DNA of 64,000 nt from Planomonospora sp. ID82291 (GTDB lineage: Bacteria; Actinomycetota; Actinomycetes; Streptosporangiales; Streptosporangiaceae). Position numbers and translations under genes: made by a program. The notes beneath the pieces are model-generated. The model searched no databases, had not been told where the DNA came from, and saw only the letters and a program-made list of their open reading frames with translations. The stretch is taken from assembly GCF_015711645.1 (NCBI RefSeq), contig NZ_JABTEX010000002.1, positions 1,302,001 to 1,366,000 of the forward strand, read 5' to 3'. Positions 33,677-42,042 of the stretch are shown one piece after another (within the stretch, counting starts at the first letter, position 1; each line of letters opens with the position of its first letter).

Positions 33677-34663
33677 ATGCGCTGGACGGGGCTCGCCGTC
33701 TCCTTCGCGGTGCTCGCGGCGGTGGTCGCGCTCAGCATCGCGGTCGGCGCGCAGGCGATCCCGCCCGGGGAGGTCTGGCAGCAGCTCTGGCACCCCGACG
33801 GCGGGGAGACCGCCGCGGTCGTGCACGACCTGCGCATCCCGCGGACGCTGCTGGGCGTCCTCGTCGGCGCCGCGCTGGGCCTGTCCGGGGCGCTCATGCA
33901 GGCGCTCACCCGCAACCCGCTGGCCGACCCCGGCATGCTCGGGGTCAACGCCGGGGCCTCGCTGGCCGTCGTCTGCGCCATCCTCTTCTTCGGGATCACC
34001 GACCTGCGGATCTGGGTCTGGTTCTCCCTCCTCGGGGCGGCGCTGGTCACCGTCGCCGTCCACGCGCTCGGCGCGACGGGGCGCGGCGCTGCCAACCCGG
34101 CCCGCCTGGTGCTCGCCGGCGCGGCCGTCAGCGCCTCCCTGCTCGCCGCCATCAACGCGGCGCTCACTCTCGACGCCGGCGTGTTCAACCAGTGGCGGTT
34201 CTGGGACGTGGGCGCGCTCGCCGGACGCGACGCGGAGGTCGTCCGGCAGGTCGCGCCGTTCGTCGCGGCCGGCGTGGTCCTCGCCCTCGCCCTCGGCCGG
34301 GGTCTCAACGCCATGGCGCTGGGCGAGCAGACGGGGCGGGGCCTCGGGGTGAACCCGGGGCGCGTGCGGCTGGCCGGAGCGGCGGCGATCATGCTGCTCT
34401 GCGGGGCGGCGACGGCCGCGGCCGGGCCCATCGGCTTCATCGGGCTCATGGCCCCGCACGCCGTGCGCGCCCTCACCGGCCCCGACCACCGCTGGATCCT
34501 GGCGCACTCGGCGCTGCTGGCCCCGGCCCTGCTGCTCACCGCCGACGTCGTGGGCCGGGTCGTCGTCCGGCCCGGCGAGCTGCAGAGCGGCATCGTCACC
34601 GCGTTCGTCGGGGCCCCGGTCTTCATCTACCTGCTCCGCCGTCGAAGGATCGCCAGCCTGTGA
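33677..34663 (+). CDS. FecCD-type siderophore ABC permease 1
   Basis: 328-aa inner-membrane permease of the BtuC/FecCD family with about nine or ten TM helices. Conserved motifs: DLRIPRTLLGVLVGAALGLSGALMQALTRNPLADPGMLGVN (as RIPRTLLGVLVGAALGLSGA), NQWRFWDVGALAG, and the ATPase-contacting GPIGFIGLMAPHAVRAL. ATG 33677 has GGGAGG five bases upstream. Overlaps permease 2 by GTGA, so the two form the heterodimeric channel. Iron-controlled through the box at 33644-33662. Confidence 0.93.
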   Translation: MRWTGLAVSFAVLAAVVALSIAVGAQAIPPGEVWQQLWHPDGGETAAVVHDLRIPRTLLGVLVGAALGLSGALMQALTRNPLADPGMLGVNAGASLAVVCAILFFGITDLRIWVWFSLLGAALVTVAVHALGATGRGAANPARLVLAGAAVSASLLAAINAALTLDAGVFNQWRFWDVGALAGRDAEVVRQVAPFVAAGVVLALALGRGLNAMALGEQTGRGLGVNPGRVRLAGAAAIMLLCGAATAAAGPIGFIGLMAPHAVRALTGPDHRWILAHSALLAPALLLTADVVGRVVVRPGELQSGIVTAFVGAPVFIYLLRRRRIASL

Positions 34664-35700
34664 GCGCCTACCGCATCGTCCGCACCCCGTCGCGCCGCGT
34701 CTCCTTCCGGATCCACCTGCGGGCCTCGGCGGTCCTCCTGGGCCTGCTCGGGGCCGCCGCCGCGGTCGGACTGCTCGCCCTGGGGACCGGGTCGGCGATC
34801 TCGGTCGGGGACGTCGTCCGGACCCTGGCGGGCCGGGGCGACGCCATGAGCGCGATGGTGGTCTACGAGCTGCGCGCCCCGCGGGTGCTGCTCGCCCTGC
34901 TGGTCGGGGCGGCGCTCGGGACCGGCGGCGCCGTCGTGCAGAGCCTGTCGCGCAATCCGCTCGGCAGCCCGGACATCATCGGGGTGAACGCGGGTGCGGC
35001 CGTGGGAGCCGTGCTGATGCTCCTGGTCGTCGGCACCGTGACCCCCCTGGCCGTCACCGCGGGCGCGCTGGCCTGCGGCCTGGGCGCGGGACTGCTGGTG
35101 TACGTCCTGTCCTTCAAACGGGGCGTGCAGGGCACCCGGCTGGTGCTCGTCGGCATCGGGGTGACCGCCATGCTCCACTCGGTCATCGCCTACCTGCTCA
35201 CCCGGGCCGACCTGTACGAGTCGCAGGGGGCGAAGGTGTGGCTCGTCGGGAGCCTGGCGGGGACCGGCTGGACGCAGGTGGGGCCGATGGCGGCGGCGCT
35301 GGCGGTGCTGCTGCCGTCGGCGCTGGCGCTGAGCCGCTCGCTGAGCGCGATGGAGATGGGCGACGAGACCGCCTCGGCGCTCGGCCTGCCGGTCGAGCGG
35401 CTCCGCCTGGCGCTGCTGCTCGTCGCCGTGCTGCTGTCCGGCGCGGCGGTCTCCGTGGCCGGCCCCATCGTCTTCGTGGCGCTCGCCGCGCCGCAGCTCT
35501 CCCGGCGGCTGACCGGGGCCCCGGGTGCGGGGGTCGCCACCGCGGCGGCGACCGGCGCCCTGCTGCTGGCCGCCGCCGACGTGGCGGTCCAGCGGCTGCC
35601 GACGTCCGGCCAACTGCCGGTGGGGGTGCTGACGGGCGGGCTCGGCGGCCTCTACCTGGCCTGGCTGCTCCACCGGGAGTGGCGTGCGGGCCGTTCCTGA
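34660..35700 (+). CDS. FecCD-type siderophore ABC permease 2
   Basis: 346-aa partner permease. ELRAPRVLLALLVGAALGTG, SRNPLGSPDIIGVNAGAAVGA, WLVGSLAGTGW and the coupling motif AGPIVFVALAAPQLSRRLTG are conserved. GTG 34660 overlaps the previous stop by four bases. No ATPase gene follows; the next gene is the convergent binding protein. The system would need an ATPase from elsewhere in the genome. Confidence 0.93.
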   Translation: MSAYRIVRTPSRRVSFRIHLRASAVLLGLLGAAAAVGLLALGTGSAISVGDVVRTLAGRGDAMSAMVVYELRAPRVLLALLVGAALGTGGAVVQSLSRNPLGSPDIIGVNAGAAVGAVLMLLVVGTVTPLAVTAGALACGLGAGLLVYVLSFKRGVQGTRLVLVGIGVTAMLHSVIAYLLTRADLYESQGAKVWLVGSLAGTGWTQVGPMAAALAVLLPSALALSRSLSAMEMGDETASALGLPVERLRLALLLVAVLLSGAAVSVAGPIVFVALAAPQLSRRLTGAPGAGVATAAATGALLLAAADVAVQRLPTSGQLPVGVLTGGLGGLYLAWLLHREWRAGRS

Positions 35701-35708
35701 GCGCACGC

Positions 35709-35738
35709 GGCCTCCCGGGCCGTCCCGCCCGGGAGGCC
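35709..35738. terminator. 12-bp hairpin ending the siderophore permease operon
   Basis: GGCCTCCCGGGC (35709-35720) pairs exactly with GCCCGGGAGGCC (35727-35738) around CGTCCC, eight bases after the permease stop and between convergent genes. Confidence 0.65.
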
Positions 35739-35818
35739 CGCGGCCGGCGCGGCGACGCGCCGTCCGGTGAGGACCTCGGGCGGGCGGGGGCAGGGGAGCC
35801 GGGGCGGGACGTTCCTCA

Positions 35819-36847
35819 TCAGCCGGCGAACTGCTGCTCGATGCGGTCGATGACGTTGGACGCGCTGTAGTAGTCGATGCGGAACGAGTCGAGGCCGAGG
35901 TCGTGGACGCGCTTGTCGCCGACGGCGGGCAGGTCCTTCCAGAGCGGCTTGGCCGTGGTGGCGGCGATCTCGTCCGCGGTGTGGCTGACGAAGAACAGCG
36001 AGCTGTCCCCGAACCCCTTGACGATGTTCTCCTGCGAGATGGTCAGGATGTCCAGGCGCTTGCCGCCCTCGCGGTTGTCGGCGGAGGCCAGGGAGGAGTC
36101 GACGGTGTGCAGCCGGAAGCCGAGGGAGGACAGCAGCGCGCCCTGGGCGGAGGCCTGGGTGAAGACGGGGATGTCGGTGTTGTTGTCGCGCAGCAGCACG
36201 ACGTCCTGCTCGGGGAGCTTGATCTTCCCCTTCACCTCGGCCACCCGCTGGTCGTAGGCGGCGATGACCTTCTGCGCGTTCGCCTCCAGGCCCAGCGCGC
36301 CGCCCAGCTTGGTCATGAGCTCCTGCCAGGAGAGGTCGTCGTGGCGGAAGAGCACGGTCGGCGCGACGGCCTTGAGCCGGTCGTAGACCTTGGCGGTGCT
36401 GTCCGCGCCGGACGCCGAGCCGATGATGAGGTCGGGCTTGGCCGCGATGACCTTCTCGATGTCCGCCTCGAAGCCCTGGTAGGCCACCTGGACGCCGCGC
36501 TGCTCGGCGACGTCCGCCCACTGGGAGAAGAACCCGTTCGCGTCGGTGATCGGTCCGGGCGGGGTGGCCTGCGAGGCGATCAGGGGGGCCTCCAGCGCGA
36601 GCAGGTGGCCGGTCAGGGTGACGCTCACCGAGACGATGCGCTTGGGCGCGGCGGGGACGTCGGTGGTGCCGAGCTCGTGCGTGACGCTGCGCGTCGCGGC
36701 GGCGCCCCCGGTCGTGGCGCTCCCGGCCGCGGCGGGCGCGGCGGCCGTGGAGCCGCCGGAGCCGGAACCGCAGGCGGTCAGGCCCAGGACGGCCGTGATC
36801 GCGGCGGCCGCGGTCACGGCCCAGCGGCGGCGGATCGGAGTCCTCAT
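35819..36847 (-). CDS. iron-siderophore substrate-binding lipoprotein
   Basis: 342-aa FepB/FhuD-type lipoprotein. Signal sequence with lipobox LTAC (Cys at about residue 25), a Gly/Ala/Ser tether, then the two-lobe fold: PKRIVSVSVTLTGHLLALEAPLIAS, AAKPDLIIGSA, and the C-terminal YYSASNVIDRIEQQF. It delivers a ferric siderophore to the convergent FecCD permeases. ATG 36847 (rather than GTG 36853) has TGAGGTG upstream. An IdeR box lies about 40 nt upstream. Confidence 0.92.
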   Translation of the reverse strand: MRTPIRRRWAVTAAAAITAVLGLTACGSGSGGSTAAAPAAAGSATTGGAAATRSVTHELGTTDVPAAPKRIVSVSVTLTGHLLALEAPLIASQATPPGPITDANGFFSQWADVAEQRGVQVAYQGFEADIEKVIAAKPDLIIGSASGADSTAKVYDRLKAVAPTVLFRHDDLSWQELMTKLGGALGLEANAQKVIAAYDQRVAEVKGKIKLPEQDVVLLRDNNTDIPVFTQASAQGALLSSLGFRLHTVDSSLASADNREGGKRLDILTISQENIVKGFGDSSLFFVSHTADEIAATTAKPLWKDLPAVGDKRVHDLGLDSFRIDYYSASNVIDRIEQQFAG

Positions 36848-36888
36848 GTGCACCTCAGAAGAGTAGATACGTCTTGTCTAAGAAGATA

Positions 36889-36907
36889 TTAGGGCAGGCT
36901 AACCTAA
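36889..36907. promoter_or_regulatory. IdeR/DmdR iron box of the binding-protein gene
   Basis: TTAGGGCAGGCTAACCTAA differs from the 19-bp consensus at only a few positions (left half GGCA for GTTA). Lies 42 nt before ATG 36847. Confidence 0.82.
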
Positions 36908-36989
36908 ATTGATCGCGCGGGGTCGGCGCACGGCGCCGAGGGACGGGCGGGCCGTACCGGGAAGAGGTGGGCGGGCCGTACCGGGGGGT

Positions 36990-37676
36990 TCAGCGGGAGG
37001 GGAGGTTCTTCAGGGCCTCGCGCCGGCTCAGGCCGGTGATGCCCTTGTGGTCGACGTAGCGCACGACCTCGCGCGGGTCGGTCCTGGCGTACTCGCGCAG
37101 GGCCCAGCCGATCGCCTTGCGGGCGAAGAAGTCGGTGTCCGACAGGCTCGGCTCGATGCAGGCGTAGAGCAGGCCGGCGTCGGTGGCGGCCCGGAACCTG
37201 TTCTGGCAGATGATCGACGTGCGTCGCTTCCACAGGTCGTCGCTGTGCGCCCATTCGAGCATCAGCGGGCGCATGGTGTCGGGGAACTGCCGCAGCAGCG
37301 GGCCGATCCGGTGGACGGCCACCTCGTCGACGAAGTCCCACCAGGCCCCGGTGACGATCATCTCCTCGTAGATCGGCAGGGTGTACAGCGTCCGGCCCCA
37401 GCGGGGCGGGGACCCGGTGAGGGTGATCGCCGCGTAGCGCTCCTCGCGGTACTCCGCCTCCCGCCACAGGGTCAGCGCCGCCCGGCGCCACTCGGGCGCG
37501 GCCTCGAACGGGTGCTCGGCGAAGACCTTCCGCAGCGCCGTGCGGCGCGGTACGGCCTGCACCCCGAGGAACGGCATGGCCGACTTCATGTAGGCCTGCA
37601 TCGCCGGGGCCTTGGCGGGGTCGGCGGCCTCGGCGAGCGCCAGCCGCACGGCCTTCTGCAGTGCTTCGGCGCTCAT
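36990..37676 (-). CDS. AlkD-like DNA alkylation repair protein
   Basis: 228 aa of HEAT-like helical repeats, PF08713 type: MPFLGVQAVPRRTALRKVF (about 31-49), WWDFVDEVAVHRIGPLL, SDDLWKRRTSIICQNRF and the characteristic FFARKAIGWALREYARTDP. In AlkD such proteins excise bulky cationic alkyl-purines without base flipping. ATG 37676 overlaps the upstream TetR stop (ATGA 37673-37676), so the regulator and repair gene are coupled, an unusual partnership. Confidence 0.87.
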   Translation of the reverse strand: MSAEALQKAVRLALAEAADPAKAPAMQAYMKSAMPFLGVQAVPRRTALRKVFAEHPFEAAPEWRRAALTLWREAEYREERYAAITLTGSPPRWGRTLYTLPIYEEMIVTGAWWDFVDEVAVHRIGPLLRQFPDTMRPLMLEWAHSDDLWKRRTSIICQNRFRAATDAGLLYACIEPSLSDTDFFARKAIGWALREYARTDPREVVRYVDHKGITGLSRREALKNLPSR

Positions 37677-38371
37677 CCCCGCTGGCTCGTCCGCTCTCCG
37701 GTGGCCAGGCCGTCGAACAGGACGGTGACGTAGTGCTCGGCGATGCCGCCGGTGTCGAGGCGGCCGCCCGGACGGAACCAGCGGACGGCGACCCAGATGC
37801 TGTCGCGGATCATGCGGTAGGTGAGCTTGGGGTCCACGTCCGGGCGGAACTGCCCGACGGCCTGCCCACGCTTGATCTGCTCGACCCACATGCGCTCGAC
37901 CTCGTCCTCGGCCCTGACCAGGTAGTCGAAGCGGTCGCCGGGCAGGGAGCGCAGGTAGTTCCAGTCGTTCTGCATGACGGTGATCGCCGCGCGGTGCGGT
38001 TCGAGGGTGCTGAAGCCGATCCGCACCATCTCCGACAGGACCGAGCGGGGGTCGCCGCCCTGCTCCAGCACGGCCCGGTAGCGTCCGACGAGGTCGTCGA
38101 GGAAGGTGCTGAGCACCTCGTCGACGATCGTCTCCTTGGAGTCGAAGTGGTGGTAGAGGCTCCCGGACAGGATGCCCGCCTCCTCCGCGATCTCGCGGAC
38201 GGTGGTCGCCTGGAAGCCCTTGCGCGCGAAGAGGTCCGCGGCGAGCCTGACGAGGTGGTCGCGGCGCTCCGAGGCGGAGCCGGCCGAGGCCGCGCGCTTC
38301 GTCGTGCGCTGGCGCTTGACCGGGGTGGTGGTCGCGCCTCCGGAGTTCTTTCGCGTGTTCACGCCTCCCAT
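37673..38371 (-). CDS. TetR family regulator (KstR2/FadR-like)
   Basis: 232 aa. A Lys/Arg/Thr-rich leader of about 35 residues precedes the TetR helix-turn-helix (TTVREIAEEAGILSGSLYHHF, residues about 60-80, given here as IAEEAGILSGSLYHHF) with DSKETIVDEVLSTFLDDL. The ligand domain has the AVTVMQNDWNYL-like helix (AAITVMQNDWNYLRSLPG) and resembles KstR2-type acyl-CoA-responsive repressors. ATG 38371 has AAGGG upstream; the GTG at 38362 is an alternative. It is coupled to alkD, but its targets may include the lipid genes of this window (inference). Confidence 0.86.
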   Translation of the reverse strand: MGGVNTRKNSGGATTTPVKRQRTTKRAASAGSASERRDHLVRLAADLFARKGFQATTVREIAEEAGILSGSLYHHFDSKETIVDEVLSTFLDDLVGRYRAVLEQGGDPRSVLSEMVRIGFSTLEPHRAAITVMQNDWNYLRSLPGDRFDYLVRAEDEVERMWVEQIKRGQAVGQFRPDVDPKLTYRMIRDSIWVAVRWFRPGGRLDTGGIAEHYVTVLFDGLATGERTSQRG

Positions 38372-38542
38372 TATGAGCCCTTGCGCAATCGCTTGTTCGC
38401 GTGAACGGCCCGGTCCGTCCCCGGGCGACGGGACGAGTGAATCGGACATACTTCGTAAAGGCCATCCCTGTGGAGAAGAGGTGCGAAGCGGCCTGTGTAG
38501 TGTCCCCTCCGGTGTGACGATCCTGAAGTGAAGGGTGTGCCC

Positions 38543-39385
38543 GTGAACGCTGCCGTGGCGTACGTGACCTACGCGGACCCGGAGGGGCTCGACGACGAGA
38601 AGGAGACCGCCCTCGCCGCCTGGGCGCAGGCGGGGATCGCGGGGACCGCCGTGCGCTGGGACGATCCGGCCGTCGACTGGGCGGCCTTCGACCTCGTGGT
38701 GGTCCGCTCGGCCTGGGACTACGTGGGCCGGCGCGCGGAGTTCCTGGCCTGGGCGCGCCGGGTCGAGGCGGTGACCCGGCTGGCCAACCCGGCGGCCGTG
38801 CTGGAGCGCAACACCGACAAGACCTACCTGCGGGACCTGACGGCGCCGACCATCCCCACCTTCTGGGTCGCGCCCGGCGAGAGCCCGGACCTGCCCGTCC
38901 TCGGCGAGTACGTGGTCAAGCCCGCGATCTCGGCGGGCGCCCGCGACACCGTCAGGACCACCGACCGGGACAAGGCGGCGGCCCACGCGGCCCGGCTGGC
39001 GGACGCGGGCCGGACCGCGATGGTCCAGCCCTACCTGGACATGGTCGAGGCCGAGGGGGAGACCTCCCTGCTCTACTTCGGCGGCCGGTTCAGCCACGCC
39101 GTACGGCGCAACCCGATGCTGGCCGGGGGCGGCGCGGCCCCGGACGCCGACAACGCCCGGGCGGAGCTCCGCATCCCGGACCCCGACCAGGTCGCCCTCG
39201 CCGAACGGGTGCTCGCGGAGGCGGCCGGGTCCCCCGGCGTGCTCTACGCCCGGGTGGACCTGGTCCGCCTCCCCGGCGGGGAGCCCGCCCTCATCGAACT
39301 GGAGCTCGCCGAGCCGTACCTCTTCCTGCGCTACGCCCCCGGCGCCGCCGGCGACCTGGCCCGGGCCGTCGCCGGGATGCTCTGA
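38543..39385 (+). CDS. ATP-grasp domain protein (RimK-like)
   Basis: 280-aa ligase-type protein. An N-terminal pre-ATP-grasp part (AAVAYVTYADP, VVVRSAWDYVGRRAEFLAW) is followed by the ATP-grasp fold: NTDKTYLRDLTAPTIPTFWV, the nucleotide-binding strand YVVKPAISAGARDT, MVQPYLDMVEAEGETSLLYFGG, and metal-binding LIELELAEPYLFL. It probably joins a carboxylate to an amine; substrate unknown. GTG 38543 has AAGGG seven bases upstream; GTG 38528 is an alternative. Monocistronic, with palindromic 13-nt repeats just behind it. Confidence 0.85.
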   Translation: MNAAVAYVTYADPEGLDDEKETALAAWAQAGIAGTAVRWDDPAVDWAAFDLVVVRSAWDYVGRRAEFLAWARRVEAVTRLANPAAVLERNTDKTYLRDLTAPTIPTFWVAPGESPDLPVLGEYVVKPAISAGARDTVRTTDRDKAAAHAARLADAGRTAMVQPYLDMVEAEGETSLLYFGGRFSHAVRRNPMLAGGGAAPDADNARAELRIPDPDQVALAERVLAEAAGSPGVLYARVDLVRLPGGEPALIELELAEPYLFLRYAPGAAGDLARAVAGML

Positions 39386-39421
39386 CCGGCGCACCGCGGG
39401 CTTCGCCGCGCGGGCCGCCGG

Positions 39422-39498
39422 GCCGTACGGCCCGGGAGTACGGCCCGGGAGTACGGCCCGGGAGTACGGCCCGGGAGTACGGCCCGGGAGTACGGCCC
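39422..39498. repeat. 13-nt palindromic repeat x5
   Basis: Five perfect copies of GGGAGTACGGCCC from 39434 with one diverged copy (GCCGTACGGCCC) in front. CCCGGG, GTAC and GGGCCGTACGGCCC are self-complementary, so the array can fold into alternating small hairpins. It fills the gap behind the ATP-grasp gene and may end transcription. Confidence 0.9.
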
Positions 39499-39647
39499 GC
39501 GCGGGGCGGCTCTCCGGCGGCGGACCCCGGAAAGTACTCATGCGCCTCCGCCCCGCGACGATGGAAGAGGACGTCAGCGTCTGTCGCGCTCATCGTGTCC
39601 AGGACGGACCGCGCGCCGGGCATTCACGGCTCATGGAGGAGCTTTCC

Positions 39648-41039
39648 TTGACCACGTCCATCTCGCCGTCGTCCGGCGCGCCCGCCCGGCGCCGCATGAC
39701 CGCGCTGCTCACCGCCGCCGCGCTCACCTCCGGGGCGCTGGCCGCGACCGCGGCGCCCGCCTCCGCCGTGACCGCCGGTGCGACCTGCTCGGCGATCACG
39801 TTCTCACCGGCCGTCGCGTACCCGACGACGAACTCCGCGTACGTCGCGACCACGGCGGACCTCAACGACGACGGCCGGGCCGACATCGTCACGGCCGGGC
39901 TCGCCGGCACCGTCGACGTGCTGCTCGGCAAGGGTGACGGGACCTTCCACCCCTCGGTCGCCACCGCCTCCGGAACGAGTTCGCCCGGCCGCCTCTCCCC
40001 GGGGGACTTCGACGGCGACGGCCACACCGATCTGCTGATGGTCGGCCTCGGGACGAACACCGTCGTCGTCCTCCCCGGCAACGGCGACGGCACCTTCGAC
40101 ACGCCCGTCATCAGCCCCACCATCGCCGGTCCCATCGACGCCTTCTCCGCGGACTTCGACGAGGACGGCGATCTCGACGTGGTGGTGACCAACCTCGGCG
40201 GCACCTCCCTCCAGATGATGCCCGGCAACGGCGACGGCGGCTTCGGCACGCCCGTCGACCTCGGCATCGCGGCGTCCACCGGCTACACCATCGCGGGCGA
40301 CTTCGACGGTGACGGCCACGCCGACCTGGCGTTCGGCTCCAACGGCATGGGCAGCAGCGACAGCGGCAGCGGCGGCAGCGGCGGCACCGTCGAGGTCGTG
40401 CTCGGCGACGGCGACGGCACCTTCCAGCCGCCCGTCTCCTACCACGTGGACTCGCAGCCCTGGATGGTCGTCAGCGGAGACTACAACGCCGACGGCAAGA
40501 CCGACCTCGCCGCCAGCGGTTCGCTGGGCGGGTCGGTGCTGCTGGGCAAGGGCGACGGCACCTTCCAGACGCCCGTCGGCTTCGCCGCGGGCACGATGAC
40601 GGGCTGGCTCCTCAACGGCGACTTCAACCGCGACGGCAAAACCGACCTGTCCACGGTCACCTCCTTCGGCCTCCTGGTGCTGCTGGGCAAGGGCGACGGC
40701 ACCTTCCACGCCCCCGTGAGCTTCGCCGGCGGCAGCATGATGGGCGGGATGGGGGGCGCCGACTTCAACCGCGACGGCAGGACCGACGTGGTGCTGCCGG
40801 ACCACGTCGGCAGCAACGTCGTGGTGAGGCTGGCCGGCTGCGCGAGCACCGCCGCGCCCGCGCCCGTGGTCACGCCCAAGCCGAAGCCCGCCGTCACGCC
40901 CGTCACCAAGGTGAAGGCCAAGGAGAAGCCGGCGGACACGGCCAAGGCCGCGGCCAAGGCCAAGAAGGCGAAGGCCAAGGCGAAGGCCGTGAAGAAGCTG
41001 AAGAGGCTGAAGAAGGCGCGCCGCGGCAACGTCGGGTGA
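39648..41039 (+). CDS. secreted FG-GAP/VCBS beta-propeller with histone-H1-like tail
   Basis: 463-aa exported protein. Signal peptide over about residues 18-45 (MTALLTAAALTSGALAATAAPASA as LLTAAALTSGALAATAA). Seven calcium-binding DxDxDG-type motifs (DLNDDGRAD, DFDGDGHTD, DFDEDGDLD, DFDGDGHAD, DYNADGKTD, and DFNRDGKTD/DFNRDGRTD) define a seven-bladed propeller with repeated LLGKGDGTF strands. The last 60 residues are Lys/Ala/Pro-rich (KAAAKAKKAKAKAKAVKKLK), like histone H1 tails. TTG 39648 is preferred because GGAGGAG lies six bases upstream; ATG 39633 is the alternative. Role unknown; a cell-surface adhesin is plausible. Confidence 0.85.
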   Translation: MTTSISPSSGAPARRRMTALLTAAALTSGALAATAAPASAVTAGATCSAITFSPAVAYPTTNSAYVATTADLNDDGRADIVTAGLAGTVDVLLGKGDGTFHPSVATASGTSSPGRLSPGDFDGDGHTDLLMVGLGTNTVVVLPGNGDGTFDTPVISPTIAGPIDAFSADFDEDGDLDVVVTNLGGTSLQMMPGNGDGGFGTPVDLGIAASTGYTIAGDFDGDGHADLAFGSNGMGSSDSGSGGSGGTVEVVLGDGDGTFQPPVSYHVDSQPWMVVSGDYNADGKTDLAASGSLGGSVLLGKGDGTFQTPVGFAAGTMTGWLLNGDFNRDGKTDLSTVTSFGLLVLLGKGDGTFHAPVSFAGGSMMGGMGGADFNRDGRTDVVLPDHVGSNVVVRLAGCASTAAPAPVVTPKPKPAVTPVTKVKAKEKPADTAKAAAKAKKAKAKAKAVKKLKRLKKARRGNVG

Positions 41040-41115
41040 GCCCGCGCCCGTGCACCGGGGCGCCGGGGGCCCGTGCCGGGGCCGCGGTGCCCCGCCGCGG
41101 CCCCGGTACGGGGGG

Positions 41116-41200
41116 CCGTGCCCGGCCGGCCGGGGCGTCGCTCGACCGTGCCCGGTCGGCCGGGGCGTCGCTACCGTGCCCGGTCGGCCGGGGCGTCGCT
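41116..41200. repeat. 27-nt core repeat x3 at the 3' end of the SDR gene
   Basis: Cores of type CCGTGCCCGGTCGGCCGGGG at 41116-41142, 41146-41172 and 41174-41200, with 1-3 nt spacers. A partial fourth copy (CCGTGCG) lies inside the last codons of the SDR gene, suggesting the array grew outward from the gene end. Confidence 0.85.
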
Positions 41201-41961
41201 CAACCGTGCGCGGTCATGCCGCCGTCGACGGGGATCACCACGCCGGTGAGGTAGGCGCCCGCGCGCGACGCGAGGTAGATCGCGGTCCCGGCCATGTCCT
41301 CCGGGGTGCCGATCCGGCCCATCGGCACGCTGGAGGCGACCGCCCGCCGCATGTCGGGGTCGTCGAGGGCGAAGGCCATCATCTTGGACTCGAAGGGGCC
41401 GGGCGCGATCGCGTTGACGGTGATCGCGTCGCGCACGAGCCGGTGGGCCAGGTGGCGGGTGAGCATGTGCACGGCGGCCTTGGTCGTGGAGTAGGCGTAG
41501 GTCTCCAGCGCGGGCACCCGGATGCCGTCGACCGAGCCGATGTTGATCACCCGCGCCGGGTCCTCGGCGGAGGCCCCGGCGCGCAGCAGCGGCAGGAAGC
41601 GCTGGGTCAGGTAGAACACGCCCTTGACGTTGATGTCCCAGAGCTTGTCGAAGGCGTGCTCCGGGTACTCCTCCAGCGGCGCTCCCCAGGTCGCGCCGGC
41701 GTTGTTGACCAGCACGTCCAGCCGCTCCTCGCGCGCGGAGACCGCCTCCACGAGCGCGGCGACGCCGTCGGGGGTGGACAGGTCGGCCGGTACGGCGACG
41801 CAGCCGATCTCGGCCGCGGTCTTCTCCACCTCGGCGGCCTTGCGGGAGGAGATGTAGACCGTGGCCCCCGCCGCGGCGAAGCCTTCGGCGATCATCCGGC
41901 CGATGCCCCGCGAACCGCCGGTGACCACCACTTTCTTACCCTGAACCGAGAACAGACTCAT
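41200..41961 (-). CDS. short-chain dehydrogenase/reductase
   Basis: 253-aa classical SDR. NADP-type loop TGGSRGIGRMIAEGF (15-29) with SSRK after strand 2, NNAG at about 90, catalytic Ser in INIGSVDGIRV, and Tyr/Lys in YAYSTTKAAVHML. C-terminal GAYLTGVVIPVDGG. It resembles RhlG/FabG-type reductases of 3-oxoacyl or steroid-like substrates. ATG 41961 lies close to a 14-bp palindromic operator at 42000-42013, so a TetR-type repressor probably controls it. The tail is bordered by a repeat array. Confidence 0.9.
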   Translation of the reverse strand: MSLFSVQGKKVVVTGGSRGIGRMIAEGFAAAGATVYISSRKAAEVEKTAAEIGCVAVPADLSTPDGVAALVEAVSAREERLDVLVNNAGATWGAPLEEYPEHAFDKLWDINVKGVFYLTQRFLPLLRAGASAEDPARVINIGSVDGIRVPALETYAYSTTKAAVHMLTRHLAHRLVRDAITVNAIAPGPFESKMMAFALDDPDMRRAVASSVPMGRIGTPEDMAGTAIYLASRAGAYLTGVVIPVDGGMTAHG

Positions 41962-41999
41962 GTTCGGTAAGCATGCCGTACGGCCGCCGCCGCGTCCAT

Positions 42000-42013
42000 A
42001 CCGACTGGTCGGT
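42000..42013. promoter_or_regulatory. palindromic operator upstream of the SDR gene
   Basis: ACCGACTGGTCGGT: six-base arms exactly complementary around TG, 39 nt before the SDR ATG. This form is typical of TetR-family operators. It sits between two minus-strand genes, so it would act on the SDR gene. Confidence 0.55.
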
Positions 42014-42042
42014 CCCCGTGGGGGCCGCTCCGGAGGACGAGG

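Noticed and set aside
39434-39498. Possible CRISPR-like array
   Set aside because: Units are 13 nt and directly abutting, with no spacers and no cas genes nearby.
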